This document shows, one piece after another, positions 1 to 11,378 of a stretch of DNA of 64,000 bases. The position numbers were made by a program, and so were the translations under genes. Below the pieces are notes generated by a model. It did not search any database. It was not told the origin of the DNA and worked only from the letters and a program-made list of their open reading frames with translations. Positions within the stretch are counted from its first letter, which is position 1, and every line of letters starts with the position of its first letter. Origin of the DNA: Undibacterium sp. CCC3.4 (GTDB taxonomy: Bacteria; Pseudomonadota; Gammaproteobacteria; Burkholderiales; Burkholderiaceae_D); assembly GCF_034347425.1 (NCBI RefSeq), contig NZ_CP133779.1:3658001-3722000 (forward strand). Direction: 5' to 3'.

Positions 1-1
1 G

Positions 2-2377
<2,376 letters not shown>

Positions 2378-2384
2378 AACAAGC

Positions 2385-2415
2385 AGCTCGACCCGGCTTG
2401 GCAGCGGGTCGAGCT
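2385..2415 (+). terminator. Hairpin after czcA
   Basis: Perfect 11-bp inverted repeat AGCTCGACCCG / CGGGTCGAGCT around a 9-nt loop, starting 7 nt after the czcA stop. It lacks a clear T tract, so it is a terminator-like or RNA-stabilising hairpin. Confidence 0.55.
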
Positions 2416-2451
2416 TGTGTGTGCTGCCAAGCTTAATTTATACGGAGTGAA

Positions 2452-2718
2452 ATGATGAACGAAACTTATCAACTGCCCTCAGCTACGCGCTCAGGTAAAC
2501 GAAAAATTTTGCGCTGGGCGTGGGTATCATGCTTGTGCTTGTTTATTATCGGCATGACTATTCTGGGTCTTTTTGCAGAGAAAACCACTTGGATCGATGC
2601 CAATGGCAGGCTGCACGAGCCGCTGTTTGGTCTTGTTCCGACCAGTTTCTTTTTCTTGTCGGTGGCGCTGCTGCTGGCCATTCTTGACTTCGCACTTCGA
2701 TTCATCAAGCCACGTTGA
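2452..2718 (+). CDS. Small membrane protein, DUF3955-like
   Basis: An 88-residue protein with two hydrophobic segments (about residues 22-42 and 61-82) separated by a polar loop containing DANGRLHEPLFGLVP. This layout (TM, D-x-x-G-x-L-x-E-P-x-F, TM) resembles the small DUF3955 family of inner-membrane proteins of unknown function. GGAG about 8 nt upstream supports a start at 2452 or the adjacent ATG at 2455. It follows czcA after a hairpin and could be transcribed with it or separately. No biochemical role can be assigned. Confidence 0.7.
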   Translation: MMNETYQLPSATRSGKRKILRWAWVSCLCLFIIGMTILGLFAEKTTWIDANGRLHEPLFGLVPTSFFFLSVALLLAILDFALRFIKPR

Positions 2719-2734
2719 AGCAACAACTTAATGG

Positions 2735-2752
2735 ATCGTCGCGAGCGACGAT
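2735..2752. repeat. Short palindromic hairpin
   Basis: Perfect ATCGTCGC-GA-GCGACGAT hairpin just after the small membrane gene and before the MITE. It may serve as a stop signal or be an element fragment. Confidence 0.35.
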
Positions 2753-2820
2753 GGAAAAGACTCTGGAAGGGATTGACATCCCCTCCCATCGCGTCGCTCC
2801 TTCATCGCTCACCGGCCAAA

Positions 2821-3081
2821 AGAGGCTGTCGCAAAAGGGGATTGAGTCGGTATCATTACCCCAACTGGTGGCCACGTCATTCCTGCGCGCTTTTGGCAGG
2901 AACCCAGCGGCGTTCGTGCTTAACTGAAAATGCCAGAGATGATCGTGTTTTCAGCGCTGAAAACGACACTGGGTTCCCGCCAAAAGCATGCGGGAATGAC
3001 AAGGCTTCGGCATGCGGGAATGATGAGGTATGCGGTGTTTCAGATGTAAAAAGCGTCCGTCAGACTTTTGCGACAGCCTCT
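2821..3081. mobile_element. MITE-like element, copy A (complete, 261 bp)
   Basis: Begins AGAGGCTGTCGCAAAAG (2821-2837) and ends with its exact reverse complement (3065-3081), giving 17-bp perfect terminal inverted repeats. Inside, a 32-nt arm at 2876-2907 pairs with 2969-3000 (28 of 32 positions), and the loop contains the perfect 18-bp palindrome GTTTTCAGCGCTGAAAAC. No plausible gene lies inside. Related or partial copies are at 33406-33511, 39081-39133 and 40294-40773. This is the structure of a non-autonomous element moved by a transposase elsewhere. The parent family is not identified. Confidence 0.8.
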
Positions 3082-3521
3082 GAAGGCCGCGGTTTCAAAC
3101 CCTAGTCAAATTTTTGATCAACTGAAGGCAATAAATCGAAACAAGCGACAACAAACAGTAATAAGCACCAGCGCATCGGTTAAAATCCCAGCAAGTGAAA
3201 AATAGCCTATCTCAGAAATAGGCCGTCGGCGCAGCGAGAAAAATCCGTGCGAATACAATAAATTATGCAGCAAAGCATCTTTCCGTATTTACAAGGGTTT
3301 ATATCGCGATCACGACCTGAATTGCGTGTTTTATTGCGTTTAATCTATGTGATAATCCAGCTTCATTAACACTGCTTTCCCTCGTCTGGTCAGGGTCAAG
3401 CCGCATTGCCGATAGCTTGGATGCTCAAATAAAATAAGAACATTTTCCCATGTTTGGCATGCTTGGCGATTGCCCTGCTTATTAATTTAAACAATGAGCA
3501 CGATTTTCTATTGATTTCTTT
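3082..3521. other. Intergenic region upstream of the posA-type gene
   Basis: 440 bp without a convincing gene. It holds a small GCCTAT/ATAGGC hairpin (3205-3223) and AT-rich stretches that probably carry the promoter of the synthetase gene. No operator or riboswitch was recognised. Confidence 0.5.
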
Positions 3522-6500
3522 ATGTCTTTGTTAAGCAGCACGTCTTTAGCTTCCCACATTTTGTATGGCCCGGCGATTCCCGAATTGATGCGCGAAGAAA
3601 CTCTCGCCGATATACTCGAAGCCAGCGCTCAACAGTTTCCTTCTCACATCGCACTCATCGCCGGTACAGTCCAGCTCAGCTATGCGGAACTCAATGCACG
3701 TGCCGATCGCATTGCCGCAGCCTTGATCGATGCCGGTGTGCGCCCTGGGCACTTCATTGGTTTGTGGCTGCCGCGCGGCATCGATTTACTCGTGATGCAA
3801 GCGGCGATCGCCAAAACCGGCGCAGCCTGGTTGCCTTTCGATGCAGACACGCCAATAGATCGAATCGCCGTTTGTCTGGCCGATGCGGCGGCATATGGTT
3901 TGCTCAGTTGCGAAGAGTTCGCGCCTCAGACCGCCAGCTTGCGATTATCCGTTTGGTCTGCCGAACAACTGGCCAAGAGCACGGTAGCGTCCGTCCTACG
4001 CCGCAGCGCTGGTCGCGGCAGCGACCCGGCCTATGTGATTTACACCTCGGGCTCTACCGGCAAACCCAAAGGTATCTTGGTCAGCCAAGCCAGTATCTGC
4101 CATTTTTTACGCAGTGAAAACAGCCAGCTCGGCATCACCGCTACTGATCGTGTGTATCAGGGTTTTTCGGTGGCCTTCGACATGTCGTTTGAAGAAATTT
4201 GGATCAGTTATCTGGCTGGTGCGAGCTTATGGATCGCCCCGAAAGAGATCACGGCCGACCCCGATGCCTTGCCACTGGCGCTGGCCGCACAGCAGATCAC
4301 GGTATTGCATGCCGTCCCTACCCTGTTGGCTTTGTTTGTCAGCGACATTCCGAGTTTGCGTTTGATTAATCTCGGTGGCGAAATGTGTCCGGAGTCACTG
4401 GTGACGCGCTGGAGTCAGCCGGGCCGAAAAATTTTCAATACTTACGGGCCAACTGAGGCCACGGTATCGGCCAGCTTGGCGCCATTGCAGGCGCATGCAG
4501 CGGTCACGATAGGCAAACCGCTGCCGAATTATTCCTTGATGGTCGTCAGTACCGAGCCGACAGACGGTCTGCGTTTGCTCGCACCCGGTGAAACGGGTGA
4601 ATTATGCATTTCCGGTCCGGGCGTCGCACTCGGCTACCTTGGCCGTCCTGAGTTGAGCGCCGAAAAATTTCTCACCAACCCGTGGTCGCGAAACGTCCAT
4701 GAACAGCGTTTGTACCGTACCGGCGACTTGGCTTGTATCGATGGCGACGGCAATATTCAATGCTTGGGCCGGGCCGATGATCAAGTTAAAATTCGCGGCT
4801 TCCGGGTCGAGCTGGGTGAAATTGAAACGCTGTTGGCACAGCAAGATGAAGTCGCTACCGTAGCAGTAGTGCTGCGGCGCGAGCAAGAAATCGATCAAAT
4901 CATGGCCTTCATCGTGCGCGACAGCGCTGCTGCCGCGCTCAGTGATGTGCAGCTCAGTAGTATGCTGCGCAGCCGGCTCAGTCAGTTGCTGCCACCCTAT
5001 ATGCTGCCGTCGCGGTTTGAATTTCTCACTGAAGTACCGCGTCTGACTTCGGGTAAGATCGATCGTAACTCGCTCAAGCAAATCGTCCTTACCGGCGGGG
5101 TCGCGAGTGCCGAGTCGGAAGCTGCCGAGTCGAGTGCAGAGCAAGCCTTGTTTACTGCTCTCGGAGTTCTATTCCCGGGCCAAGCGCTGCGTCGTTCTGC
5201 CGATTTTTTTGTCGATCTCGGCGGTCATTCGCTGTTGGCCGCGCGCTTGGTCTCGCTGCTGCGTAAAGACAGCCGTTTTGCTTACTTTAAAATTGCCGAT
5301 ATTTACCAACAACGCAGCCTGCAAAGCATCGCGGCCGCGATGGCGCTGGCGGCGCTGGCACAAGAGGAAACTACCGTGCCGCCGCTTAATTGGACCCCGC
5401 CCTCGACGTGGAAGCGTTGGCTCTGTGGCGCGGCCCAGGCCTTTGCCATTCCCTGGCTGGTCGCAATGCGTATGGTGCAATGGCTGGCACCCTTCTTTGC
5501 TTACCATTTTCTCACTGGCGACCCGGGTGACTCGATGGTGCGCGCAGTGTTGCTCTCAGCGGGTGCCTTCGTTGTGCTCACCTTGGCCGAGTTCGGTGTG
5601 GCGATCATCGGTAAATGGCTGTTATCGGGGCGACTGAAAGCCGGCCGCTATCCGCTTTGGGGTATGACGTATTTCCGTTGGTGGCTTAGTGACCGCCTCA
5701 TAGAAACGGCACCAACCTATATGCTGAGCGGTTCTTCGCTCTACACGTGGTGGTTGCGTTCACTCGGTGCCAAAATTGGCAAAGACGTGATGATCGGCTC
5801 GATCACTTTGCGCGCACCGGATTTATTGACAATTGGGGATGGCGTCAGCATTGGTAATGCAGTGAATTTGGAAAATGCCCGGGTGTTACATGGCGAGCTG
5901 ATTCTTGGTCACATCAAGCTGGAAGACGACAGCTATGTTGGCTCTTATTCGGTGTTGGAAGGGAATGTCGCGATGGGCCAGAGTGCCCATCTGGAAGGTC
6001 AGTCAGCCTTGGCTGACGGCTTGCGCATGCCGGCCCGACGCGTTTGGAAGGGTTCGCCGGCGCGCGATGTCGGCGCGTTCGATGACAGCAGCAAACCGGC
6101 CCGCCCGCCTTTGTCGGCATGGCGTGCTGGGGGCGAAGCGGTGTTTTTCGTGTTCGGTGCCTTGTTCATCAGTGCCTTGTTTTTTCTACCGGTTTTCCCT
6201 AGCTTCGTGCTCATCGATTGGTTTGATAATGCCGATAGCTTCCCTTGGTTGCAGAGCAGTTCGATTCCCTTTCAATTAACGAAATATTTTATTTTGGCGT
6301 TTCCCGCCACGGCCGTGCTGATCGTTTGTACGGTTTTGCTGTCGGCCGCGGTACGCTGGGCGATTTTGCCAAAACTCAAGCCCGGCTTGTATCCGGTACA
6401 CGGCAATCTGTATTGCGGCAAATGGTTGGTCAATCAAATCCAAGAGTCGAGTCTGCATGTGCTGCATGGCGTATATGCGACGATCTATGCGCCATTTTGG

Positions 6501-7553
6501 TACCGTCTGCTCGGTGCCAAAGTTGGCCAGGGTGCGGAAATCTCGACCGCCTTGGGCGTGGTGCCGGATATGCTCACGCTCGGGGATGAAAGCTTCATCG
6601 CCGATGCGGTGTTACTCGGTGACGAGGAAATTGACCGTGGCTGGATGACCATGCAGGAAACCGTCATCTCGCGGCGCAGCTTTGTCGGTAACGGCGCTTA
6701 CATCCCTGACGGCACCATCTTGCCCGAGAATGTACTCATCGGCGTGTATACGTCGGCACCGGAAAATGCCAGTATGCAACCCGGCGACACGTGGTTGGGT
6801 TCGCCGGCGATTCACCTGCCGGCACGCGAAGAAGTCAAAGGCTTTCCGGAGAATTTGACCTTCACGCCATCGGTATTTCGACGTATCGGCCGTGGTTTGG
6901 TAGAAGCGTTCCGCATCATCGCGCCGCATGCGATGGTGATTGCCGTTGGCTACACGGTGGTATTGGATTTGATGCCACTGGCCGGTGATGACCGCTGGAG
7001 TGAGGTCTTGGTATATCTGATCGTGGCTGGCTTACTGTATGGCGTAGGTAGTTTTGCCTTTGTGTTGATTTTAAAGTGGCTGTTTATTTTCCGGTATACA
7101 AAATGCAGTGCGCCGATGTGGACGCCGTTCGTTTGGCTCTCGGAAGGAATTACCAATTTATACGAAGGCATCGCCGTGCCGAATTTCATGCGTTATTTAC
7201 GTGGCACGCCATGGCTGCCTTTGGCCTTCAATTTACTCGGTTGTAAAATTGGTCGCGGCGTGTATCTCGACACCACCGACATCACCGAGTTTGATTGTGT
7301 GCGCATCGGCGACTACAGTGAAGTCAACGCTCTGGCTTGTCCACAAACGCATTTATTCGAAGACCGCGTCATGAAAATCGATCATATCGTCATCGGTGCA
7401 CGCGTCTATCTCGGGCCACGCTGCTCGGTGCTGTACAGTGCCGTGGTCGGCGATGATGTCAGGCTCGGTGCGCTGACCTTGGTGATGAAAGGCGAATTCA
7501 TTCCAGCTAATTCGAGTTGGCGCGGCTGCCCGGCCGCGATGACGGCAGGCTGA
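3522..7553 (+). CDS. Pls/PosA-family single-module non-ribosomal peptide synthetase
   Basis: A 1343-residue membrane NRPS. It has an adenylation domain (about residues 20-530) with YTSGSTGKPKG near 174, YGPTEATV near 307, YRTGDLA near 398 and SGKIDRNSL near 512. A carrier domain follows, with the phosphopantetheine serine at 570 in DLGGHSLL. The C-terminal half (about 620-1343) alternates membrane helices with three left-handed hexapeptide-repeat domains (about 745-835, 995-1100, 1240-1340). There is no condensation or thioesterase domain. This layout matches poly-lysine synthetase Pls and relatives, where the C-terminal domains iteratively link amino acids. The substrate is unknown; a homopoly-amino acid or amino-acylated product is inference. 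The stop overlaps the start of the PPTase gene (TGATG). Confidence 0.9.
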   Translation: MSLLSSTSLASHILYGPAIPELMREETLADILEASAQQFPSHIALIAGTVQLSYAELNARADRIAAALIDAGVRPGHFIGLWLPRGIDLLVMQAAIAKTGAAWLPFDADTPIDRIAVCLADAAAYGLLSCEEFAPQTASLRLSVWSAEQLAKSTVASVLRRSAGRGSDPAYVIYTSGSTGKPKGILVSQASICHFLRSENSQLGITATDRVYQGFSVAFDMSFEEIWISYLAGASLWIAPKEITADPDALPLALAAQQITVLHAVPTLLALFVSDIPSLRLINLGGEMCPESLVTRWSQPGRKIFNTYGPTEATVSASLAPLQAHAAVTIGKPLPNYSLMVVSTEPTDGLRLLAPGETGELCISGPGVALGYLGRPELSAEKFLTNPWSRNVHEQRLYRTGDLACIDGDGNIQCLGRADDQVKIRGFRVELGEIETLLAQQDEVATVAVVLRREQEIDQIMAFIVRDSAAAALSDVQLSSMLRSRLSQLLPPYMLPSRFEFLTEVPRLTSGKIDRNSLKQIVLTGGVASAESEAAESSAEQALFTALGVLFPGQALRRSADFFVDLGGHSLLAARLVSLLRKDSRFAYFKIADIYQQRSLQSIAAAMALAALAQEETTVPPLNWTPPSTWKRWLCGAAQAFAIPWLVAMRMVQWLAPFFAYHFLTGDPGDSMVRAVLLSAGAFVVLTLAEFGVAIIGKWLLSGRLKAGRYPLWGMTYFRWWLSDRLIETAPTYMLSGSSLYTWWLRSLGAKIGKDVMIGSITLRAPDLLTIGDGVSIGNAVNLENARVLHGELILGHIKLEDDSYVGSYSVLEGNVAMGQSAHLEGQSALADGLRMPARRVWKGSPARDVGAFDDSSKPARPPLSAWRAGGEAVFFVFGALFISALFFLPVFPSFVLIDWFDNADSFPWLQSSSIPFQLTKYFILAFPATAVLIVCTVLLSAAVRWAILPKLKPGLYPVHGNLYCGKWLVNQIQESSLHVLHGVYATIYAPFWYRLLGAKVGQGAEISTALGVVPDMLTLGDESFIADAVLLGDEEIDRGWMTMQETVISRRSFVGNGAYIPDGTILPENVLIGVYTSAPENASMQPGDTWLGSPAIHLPAREEVKGFPENLTFTPSVFRRIGRGLVEAFRIIAPHAMVIAVGYTVVLDLMPLAGDDRWSEVLVYLIVAGLLYGVGSFAFVLILKWLFIFRYTKCSAPMWTPFVWLSEGITNLYEGIAVPNFMRYLRGTPWLPLAFNLLGCKIGRGVYLDTTDITEFDCVRIGDYSEVNALACPQTHLFEDRVMKIDHIVIGARVYLGPRCSVLYSAVVGDDVRLGALTLVMKGEFIPANSSWRGCPAAMTAG

Positions 7554-8197
7554 TGGCCGAGCGCCTCAAGGCTTGGGCTTGGCCAGCCGACCGCGCGCCA
7601 GCGCAGCAGCGCTTGGCGGCCGGCTTGCCGCTGGTGATTAGCTTGGCTTTACCTCCGCTGATACAACGCGACAGCGCTCGCCAGCAGTTGCGCTTGGCGC
7701 TGTGCGAGTTGTTGTGTGCCGCCTTGGACTGCGATGCCACGCGCCTGCGCTTGGTTTCTTTGCCGGGGCGTGGGGTACGCGCCCTGCTGCCTGAGCGCGA
7801 AGTATTTATTTCTATCAGCCACGAAACCGGCTTATCGGTCGCGGCCTTGAGCTTACACCACCCGATAGGTATTGATGTGCTGCGTCTGGCCGATTGCACG
7901 GGATGGCAAGATCTGGCACCCTTGTATTTGGGCGTAGACGACACCGAGCGCTTGCTGCGCGCACCGGAACAGCAAAGAGCGCTGCAGTTCGCACTGGCTT
8001 GGACCACGCTCGAAGCAGGCTTGAAATGCCTGGGCCAGCCTTTGCTTGAAGCGAGTGAGCGCGACAGCGCATGGCCGACGACGCTGCAGCACCATGTGGT
8101 GGAACTTGATGCGGCTTATGTGTGCAGCGTATCGGTCAAATCAACTCAATTGTTCCAGACGCAGCTTGGTCACTTTGCCGGAAACGGTGCTGAGTAA
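7553..8197 (+). CDS. 4'-phosphopantetheinyl transferase family protein
   Basis: A 214-residue Sfp/AcpT-type transferase predicted to move phosphopantetheine from CoA to the carrier-domain serine of the preceding synthetase. Visible motifs are VFISISHETGLSVAAL followed by PIGIDVLRL (Mg-binding Asp), and WTTLEAGLKCLGQPL corresponding to the W-x-x-K/T-E-A-x-x-K core. The ATG at 7553 is chosen because it forms a TGATG overlap with the synthetase stop. The frame is open a little further upstream. Its 3' end overlaps the convergent hom gene by 57 nt. The family call is firm; dedication to the synthetase is inferred from coupling. Confidence 0.85.
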   Translation: MAERLKAWAWPADRAPAQQRLAAGLPLVISLALPPLIQRDSARQQLRLALCELLCAALDCDATRLRLVSLPGRGVRALLPEREVFISISHETGLSVAALSLHHPIGIDVLRLADCTGWQDLAPLYLGVDDTERLLRAPEQQRALQFALAWTTLEAGLKCLGQPLLEASERDSAWPTTLQHHVVELDAAYVCSVSVKSTQLFQTQLGHFAGNGAE

Positions 8198-9451
8198 TTC
8201 GATTTGTTCGATCGCCGCGATAATGTTTTTCTCTTTGGTTTGATGCGTGAGAATGATGATGTCGGTACGAATTTCTCCTTCGGCCGGCTCTTTCTGCAGC
8301 ATGGCGTCGATGGAAATTGACAAGTCAGCCAAGATTCGCGTCACATCGGCTAACACCCCTGGCTGATCTTCGACATGCATGCGCAGGTAGTAGCTGGTGA
8401 CGATTTCTGTCATCGGCAGTACCGGCAGATCGCTGATGGCACCAGGTTGGAACGCCAAGTGAGGTACCCGATGTTCGGGATCGGCGGTCGCCAGGCGGGT
8501 GATGTCGACCAGGTCGGCGATGACGGCCGAAGCGGTCGGTTCAGCACCGGCACCCTTGCCATAGTACAAAGTTGCGCCGACGGCGTCGCCCTGTACCAGG
8601 ACTGCATTCATGGCACCTTCGACGTTGGCGATCAAGCGCTTGCTTGGAATCAGTGTTGGATGGACGCGCAATTCCACACCCTCTGGCGTGCGCTTGCTGA
8701 TTCCCAGTAACTTGATGCGGTAGCCGAGCTCTTCTGCGTAGCGGATGTCGCTCGCTTGCAGTGCTGTGATACCTTCGACATAGGCTTTATCGAATTGCAT
8801 AGGGATGCCATAGGCGATCGAGGCCATGATGGTGGCTTTGTGCGCGGCATCAATGCCATCGATATCGAAAGTCGGGTCGGCTTCGGCATAGCCTAGCGCT
8901 TGCGCTTGCTCCAACGCAGTATTGAAATCCAAGCCCTGGTCGCGCATTTCCGATAAGATGAAATTGGTGGTGCCATTGATGATGCCGGCAATCCATTCGA
9001 TCCGATTCGCCGTCAAGCCTTCACGCAAAGCCTTGATAATGGGAATGCCGCCGGCCACGGCCGCTTCAAATGCCACCATGACGCCTTTTTCTTGTGCTGC
9101 GGCAAATATTTCGTTGCCATGCGTCGCCAACAAGGCTTTATTCGCCGTGACGACGTGTTTGCCGTTGGCAATTGCACTTAAGACCAACTCTTTGGCGATA
9201 CCGTAGCCGCCTATGAGTTCGATGACGATATCGATATCGGGGTGATTCACCACCAAGCGGGCGTCGCTGACGACTTCCACGCTGCCGCCAGTGAGTTCGC
9301 GCGCGCGTTCGACATTGAGATCAGCGACCATGGCGATTTCAATCGAGCGGCCGGCGCGGCGCATGATTTCTGCGTGATTGCGTTGCAATACATTGAAGGT
9401 GCCGCTGCCGACAGTGCCGATGCCTAACAAACCTACTTTGATGGGTTTCAT
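8141..9451 (-). CDS. hom: Homoserine dehydrogenase
   Basis: A 436-residue NAD(P)-dependent enzyme converting aspartate semialdehyde to homoserine in threonine/methionine synthesis. The N-terminal Rossmann motif GLLGIGTVGSGTFNVL is at residues 7-22. The catalytic domain has GGIPIIKALREGLTANRI and GIINGTTNFIL. A C-terminal ACT domain (about 350-430, YYLRMHVEDQPGVLADV) is consistent with threonine feedback. It lies 27 bp downstream of alaA in the same direction, an arrangement common in Burkholderiales. The usual next gene thrC is absent here; the 3' end instead overlaps the convergent PPTase gene. Confidence 0.96.
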   Translation of the reverse strand: MKPIKVGLLGIGTVGSGTFNVLQRNHAEIMRRAGRSIEIAMVADLNVERARELTGGSVEVVSDARLVVNHPDIDIVIELIGGYGIAKELVLSAIANGKHVVTANKALLATHGNEIFAAAQEKGVMVAFEAAVAGGIPIIKALREGLTANRIEWIAGIINGTTNFILSEMRDQGLDFNTALEQAQALGYAEADPTFDIDGIDAAHKATIMASIAYGIPMQFDKAYVEGITALQASDIRYAEELGYRIKLLGISKRTPEGVELRVHPTLIPSKRLIANVEGAMNAVLVQGDAVGATLYYGKGAGAEPTASAVIADLVDITRLATADPEHRVPHLAFQPGAISDLPVLPMTEIVTSYYLRMHVEDQPGVLADVTRILADLSISIDAMLQKEPAEGEIRTDIIILTHQTKEKNIIAAIEQIELLSTVSGKVTKLRLEQLS

Positions 9452-9478
9452 ATGAATTTTTTCAAACAGTAAAATGAA

Positions 9479-10708
9479 TTAATTGGTGCCGTGGCGCTTG
9501 CGATAGCCTTCGAGGAAGTGACTGATGCGTCCGAACGCCTCGGTCAAGTCATCGGTATTAGGCAAGAACACCACGCGAAAATGGTCCGGCTTGGGCCAGT
9601 TGAAGCCGCTTCCCTGCACCAGCAATACACGCTGCTCGGTCAGCAGTTCGTGGATGAATTCCTGGTCATCCTTGATCGGGTAGATCTCGGGGTCGAGCTT
9701 GGGGAACATGTACAGCGCTGCTTTAGGTTTGACGCAACTCACCCCCGGAATGGCCGTCAGCAGTCGGTGCGCCAGATCGCGCTGCTTGAGCAAACGACCG
9801 CCCGGCCCGACCAGATCTTGTATGCTTTGATAGCCACCGAGCGCAGTTTGGATCGCAAACTGCCCCGGTGCATTGGCACACAGGCGCATTGAAGCAAGCA
9901 TATTCAAGCCTTCGATATAATCTTTGGCATGCCGTTTCTCGCCAGAAACAATCATCCAGCCAGCCCGATAGCCGCAGGAACGATAGTTTTTGGATAAGCC
10001 ATTCAAGGTCAGAAACAACACATCATCGGCCAAGGAAGCGATTGAGACATGTTCGGCTTCATCATACAAGGTCTTGTCATAGATTTCATCAGCAAAGACG
10101 ATCAATTGATGTTGTCTGGCTAATTCTACGATTTCTTGCAACACTGACACCGGATACAAGGCCCCGGTTGGGTTATTCGGGTTGATAACGACAATGGCTT
10201 TGGTGTTGGGGGTGATTTTGCTCTTGATATCGTCGATATCAGGCATCCAATCGGCGCTTTCATCGCAGATGTAATGGACGGGCTTGCCGCCAGACAAGCT
10301 GACGGCCGCGGTCCAGAGCGGATAATCGGGGGCCGGTACCAGTACTTCATCGCCGCTGTTGAGCAAGGCATTCATGCCCATGACGATGAGCTCTGAGGCA
10401 CCGTTGCCGATGTAAATGTCTTCTATGCCGACACCGGTGATCTTTTTTTCTTGGCTGTAATGCATGATTGCTTTGCGCGGCGCGAACATCCCTTTGGAGT
10501 CGGTGTAGCCGGCGGCATTGTGCATATTGCGTATCATGTCTTGCACGATTTCATCGGGCGGATCGAAGTTGAACACGGCCAAGTTGCCGATGTTGAGCTT
10601 GATGATTTTATGCCCCTCCTCTTCCATCTGGCGCGCTTTTTCCATGACGGGACCGCGGATGTCATAGCAGACGTCGGCCAGCTTGTGTGATTTGAGTATG
10701 GGTCGCAC
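9479..10708 (-). CDS. alaA: Pyridoxal-phosphate aminotransferase, AlaA-like (glutamate-pyruvate)
   Basis: A 409-residue class I/II aminotransferase closely resembling E. coli AlaA along its length: CYDIRGPV near the N-terminus, YIGNGASELI, PAPDYPLWTAAVSLSGG, NPNNPTGA, FADEIYDK, and the PLP lysine in LNGLSKNYRSCGYRAGW. It likely interconverts pyruvate/glutamate with alanine/2-oxoglutarate. The GTG at 10708 was preferred because AGGAAA precedes it at good spacing and it aligns with the AlaA start; the frame stays open 90 nt further upstream. It is first gene of an alaA-hom unit. Confidence 0.9.
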   Translation of the reverse strand: MRPILKSHKLADVCYDIRGPVMEKARQMEEEGHKIIKLNIGNLAVFNFDPPDEIVQDMIRNMHNAAGYTDSKGMFAPRKAIMHYSQEKKITGVGIEDIYIGNGASELIVMGMNALLNSGDEVLVPAPDYPLWTAAVSLSGGKPVHYICDESADWMPDIDDIKSKITPNTKAIVVINPNNPTGALYPVSVLQEIVELARQHQLIVFADEIYDKTLYDEAEHVSIASLADDVLFLTLNGLSKNYRSCGYRAGWMIVSGEKRHAKDYIEGLNMLASMRLCANAPGQFAIQTALGGYQSIQDLVGPGGRLLKQRDLAHRLLTAIPGVSCVKPKAALYMFPKLDPEIYPIKDDQEFIHELLTEQRVLLVQGSGFNWPKPDHFRVVFLPNTDDLTEAFGRISHFLEGYRKRHGTN

Positions 10709-10969
10709 TGAATTTTCCTCTGTCGAATAGCATGGCTGCTGCCGCTTATGCTGCACTGCCGAACAGAGTATTCTGCCCAAGGAATGCAGTTTAATCAAAT
10801 TTTTTTCTGTATTTCAACGCTGGGAGCATCTTTTTGACGGAAACACGGGTGCTGGGCGCTACCAGTTCAGAGGGTTTTTGATCTGGAAAACGTTTGCTTT
10901 GCAGCGGCTTGGCCGATCAGTAAACATGCAAAGCCTGTTTCGAATCAAGAAAAAAAAGTTACAATGCCG

Positions 10970-10975
10970 CACACT
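10970..10975 (+). promoter_or_regulatory. Candidate -10 box for the Ara4N operon
   Basis: TACAAT lies 26 nt upstream of the first gene of the operon, in the divergent alaA/Mth938 intergenic region. No good -35 hexamer is visible, so activator dependence is possible but unproven. Confidence 0.3.
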
Positions 10976-11000
10976 CCCCTATTCGCACAGAGCCAGAAAT

Positions 11001-11378
11001 ATGAAGCTGCACTCCACTCAAACCCAACAATACCAAACCATCACGGCCTATGAAACCGACAGCGTTGAGATTAATGCCGTGATGTTTCGTCATAGCTTGA
11101 TCGTCTTGCCTGAAAGTAAGCCTGTAGTGTGGCCGGTACCGTCGTTTGCTGAACTTGACGTCGCCGCCTTCGATCTCATTGTTGCCACGCGCCCCGATGT
11201 GGTGATACTCGGCACCGGCAATGTCCAACGTTTCATCCATCCGCGCCTATGTGCGGCCTTGACGGCGCAGCGTATCGGTGTCGAATGCATGGATAATAAA
11301 GCCGCCTGCCGTACCTACAATATTCTGATGGCAGAAGGCCGCAAGGTGGCCTTGGCCTTGATTATGGAGAGTGCATGA
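11001..11378 (+). CDS. Mth938-like domain (DUF498-type) protein
   Basis: A 125-residue protein with the compact alpha/beta Mth938 fold motif, for example DLIVATRPDVVILGTGNVQRFI and GVECMDNKAACRTYNILMAEGRKVALALI. The frame is open upstream to 10878, but ATG 11001 gives the usual family length. Its stop overlaps the arnT start by 4 bp (ATGA), so it is translationally coupled to the lipid A modification genes. The molecular function of the family is unknown. Its place as first gene of the operon is a conserved-looking but unexplained association. Confidence 0.85.
   Translation: MKLHSTQTQQYQTITAYETDSVEINAVMFRHSLIVLPESKPVVWPVPSFAELDVAAFDLIVATRPDVVILGTGNVQRFIHPRLCAALTAQRIGVECMDNKAACRTYNILMAEGRKVALALIMESA

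Noticed and set aside
2731..3105. Open frames of 70-124 codons across the first MITE
   Set aside because: They run through the inverted repeats, lack a plausible ribosome-binding site and have no protein-like composition.
3082..3521. Riboswitch or leader peptide upstream of the synthetase gene
   Set aside because: Only a 6-bp hairpin and AT-rich DNA were found; no recognisable aptamer or short coding leader.
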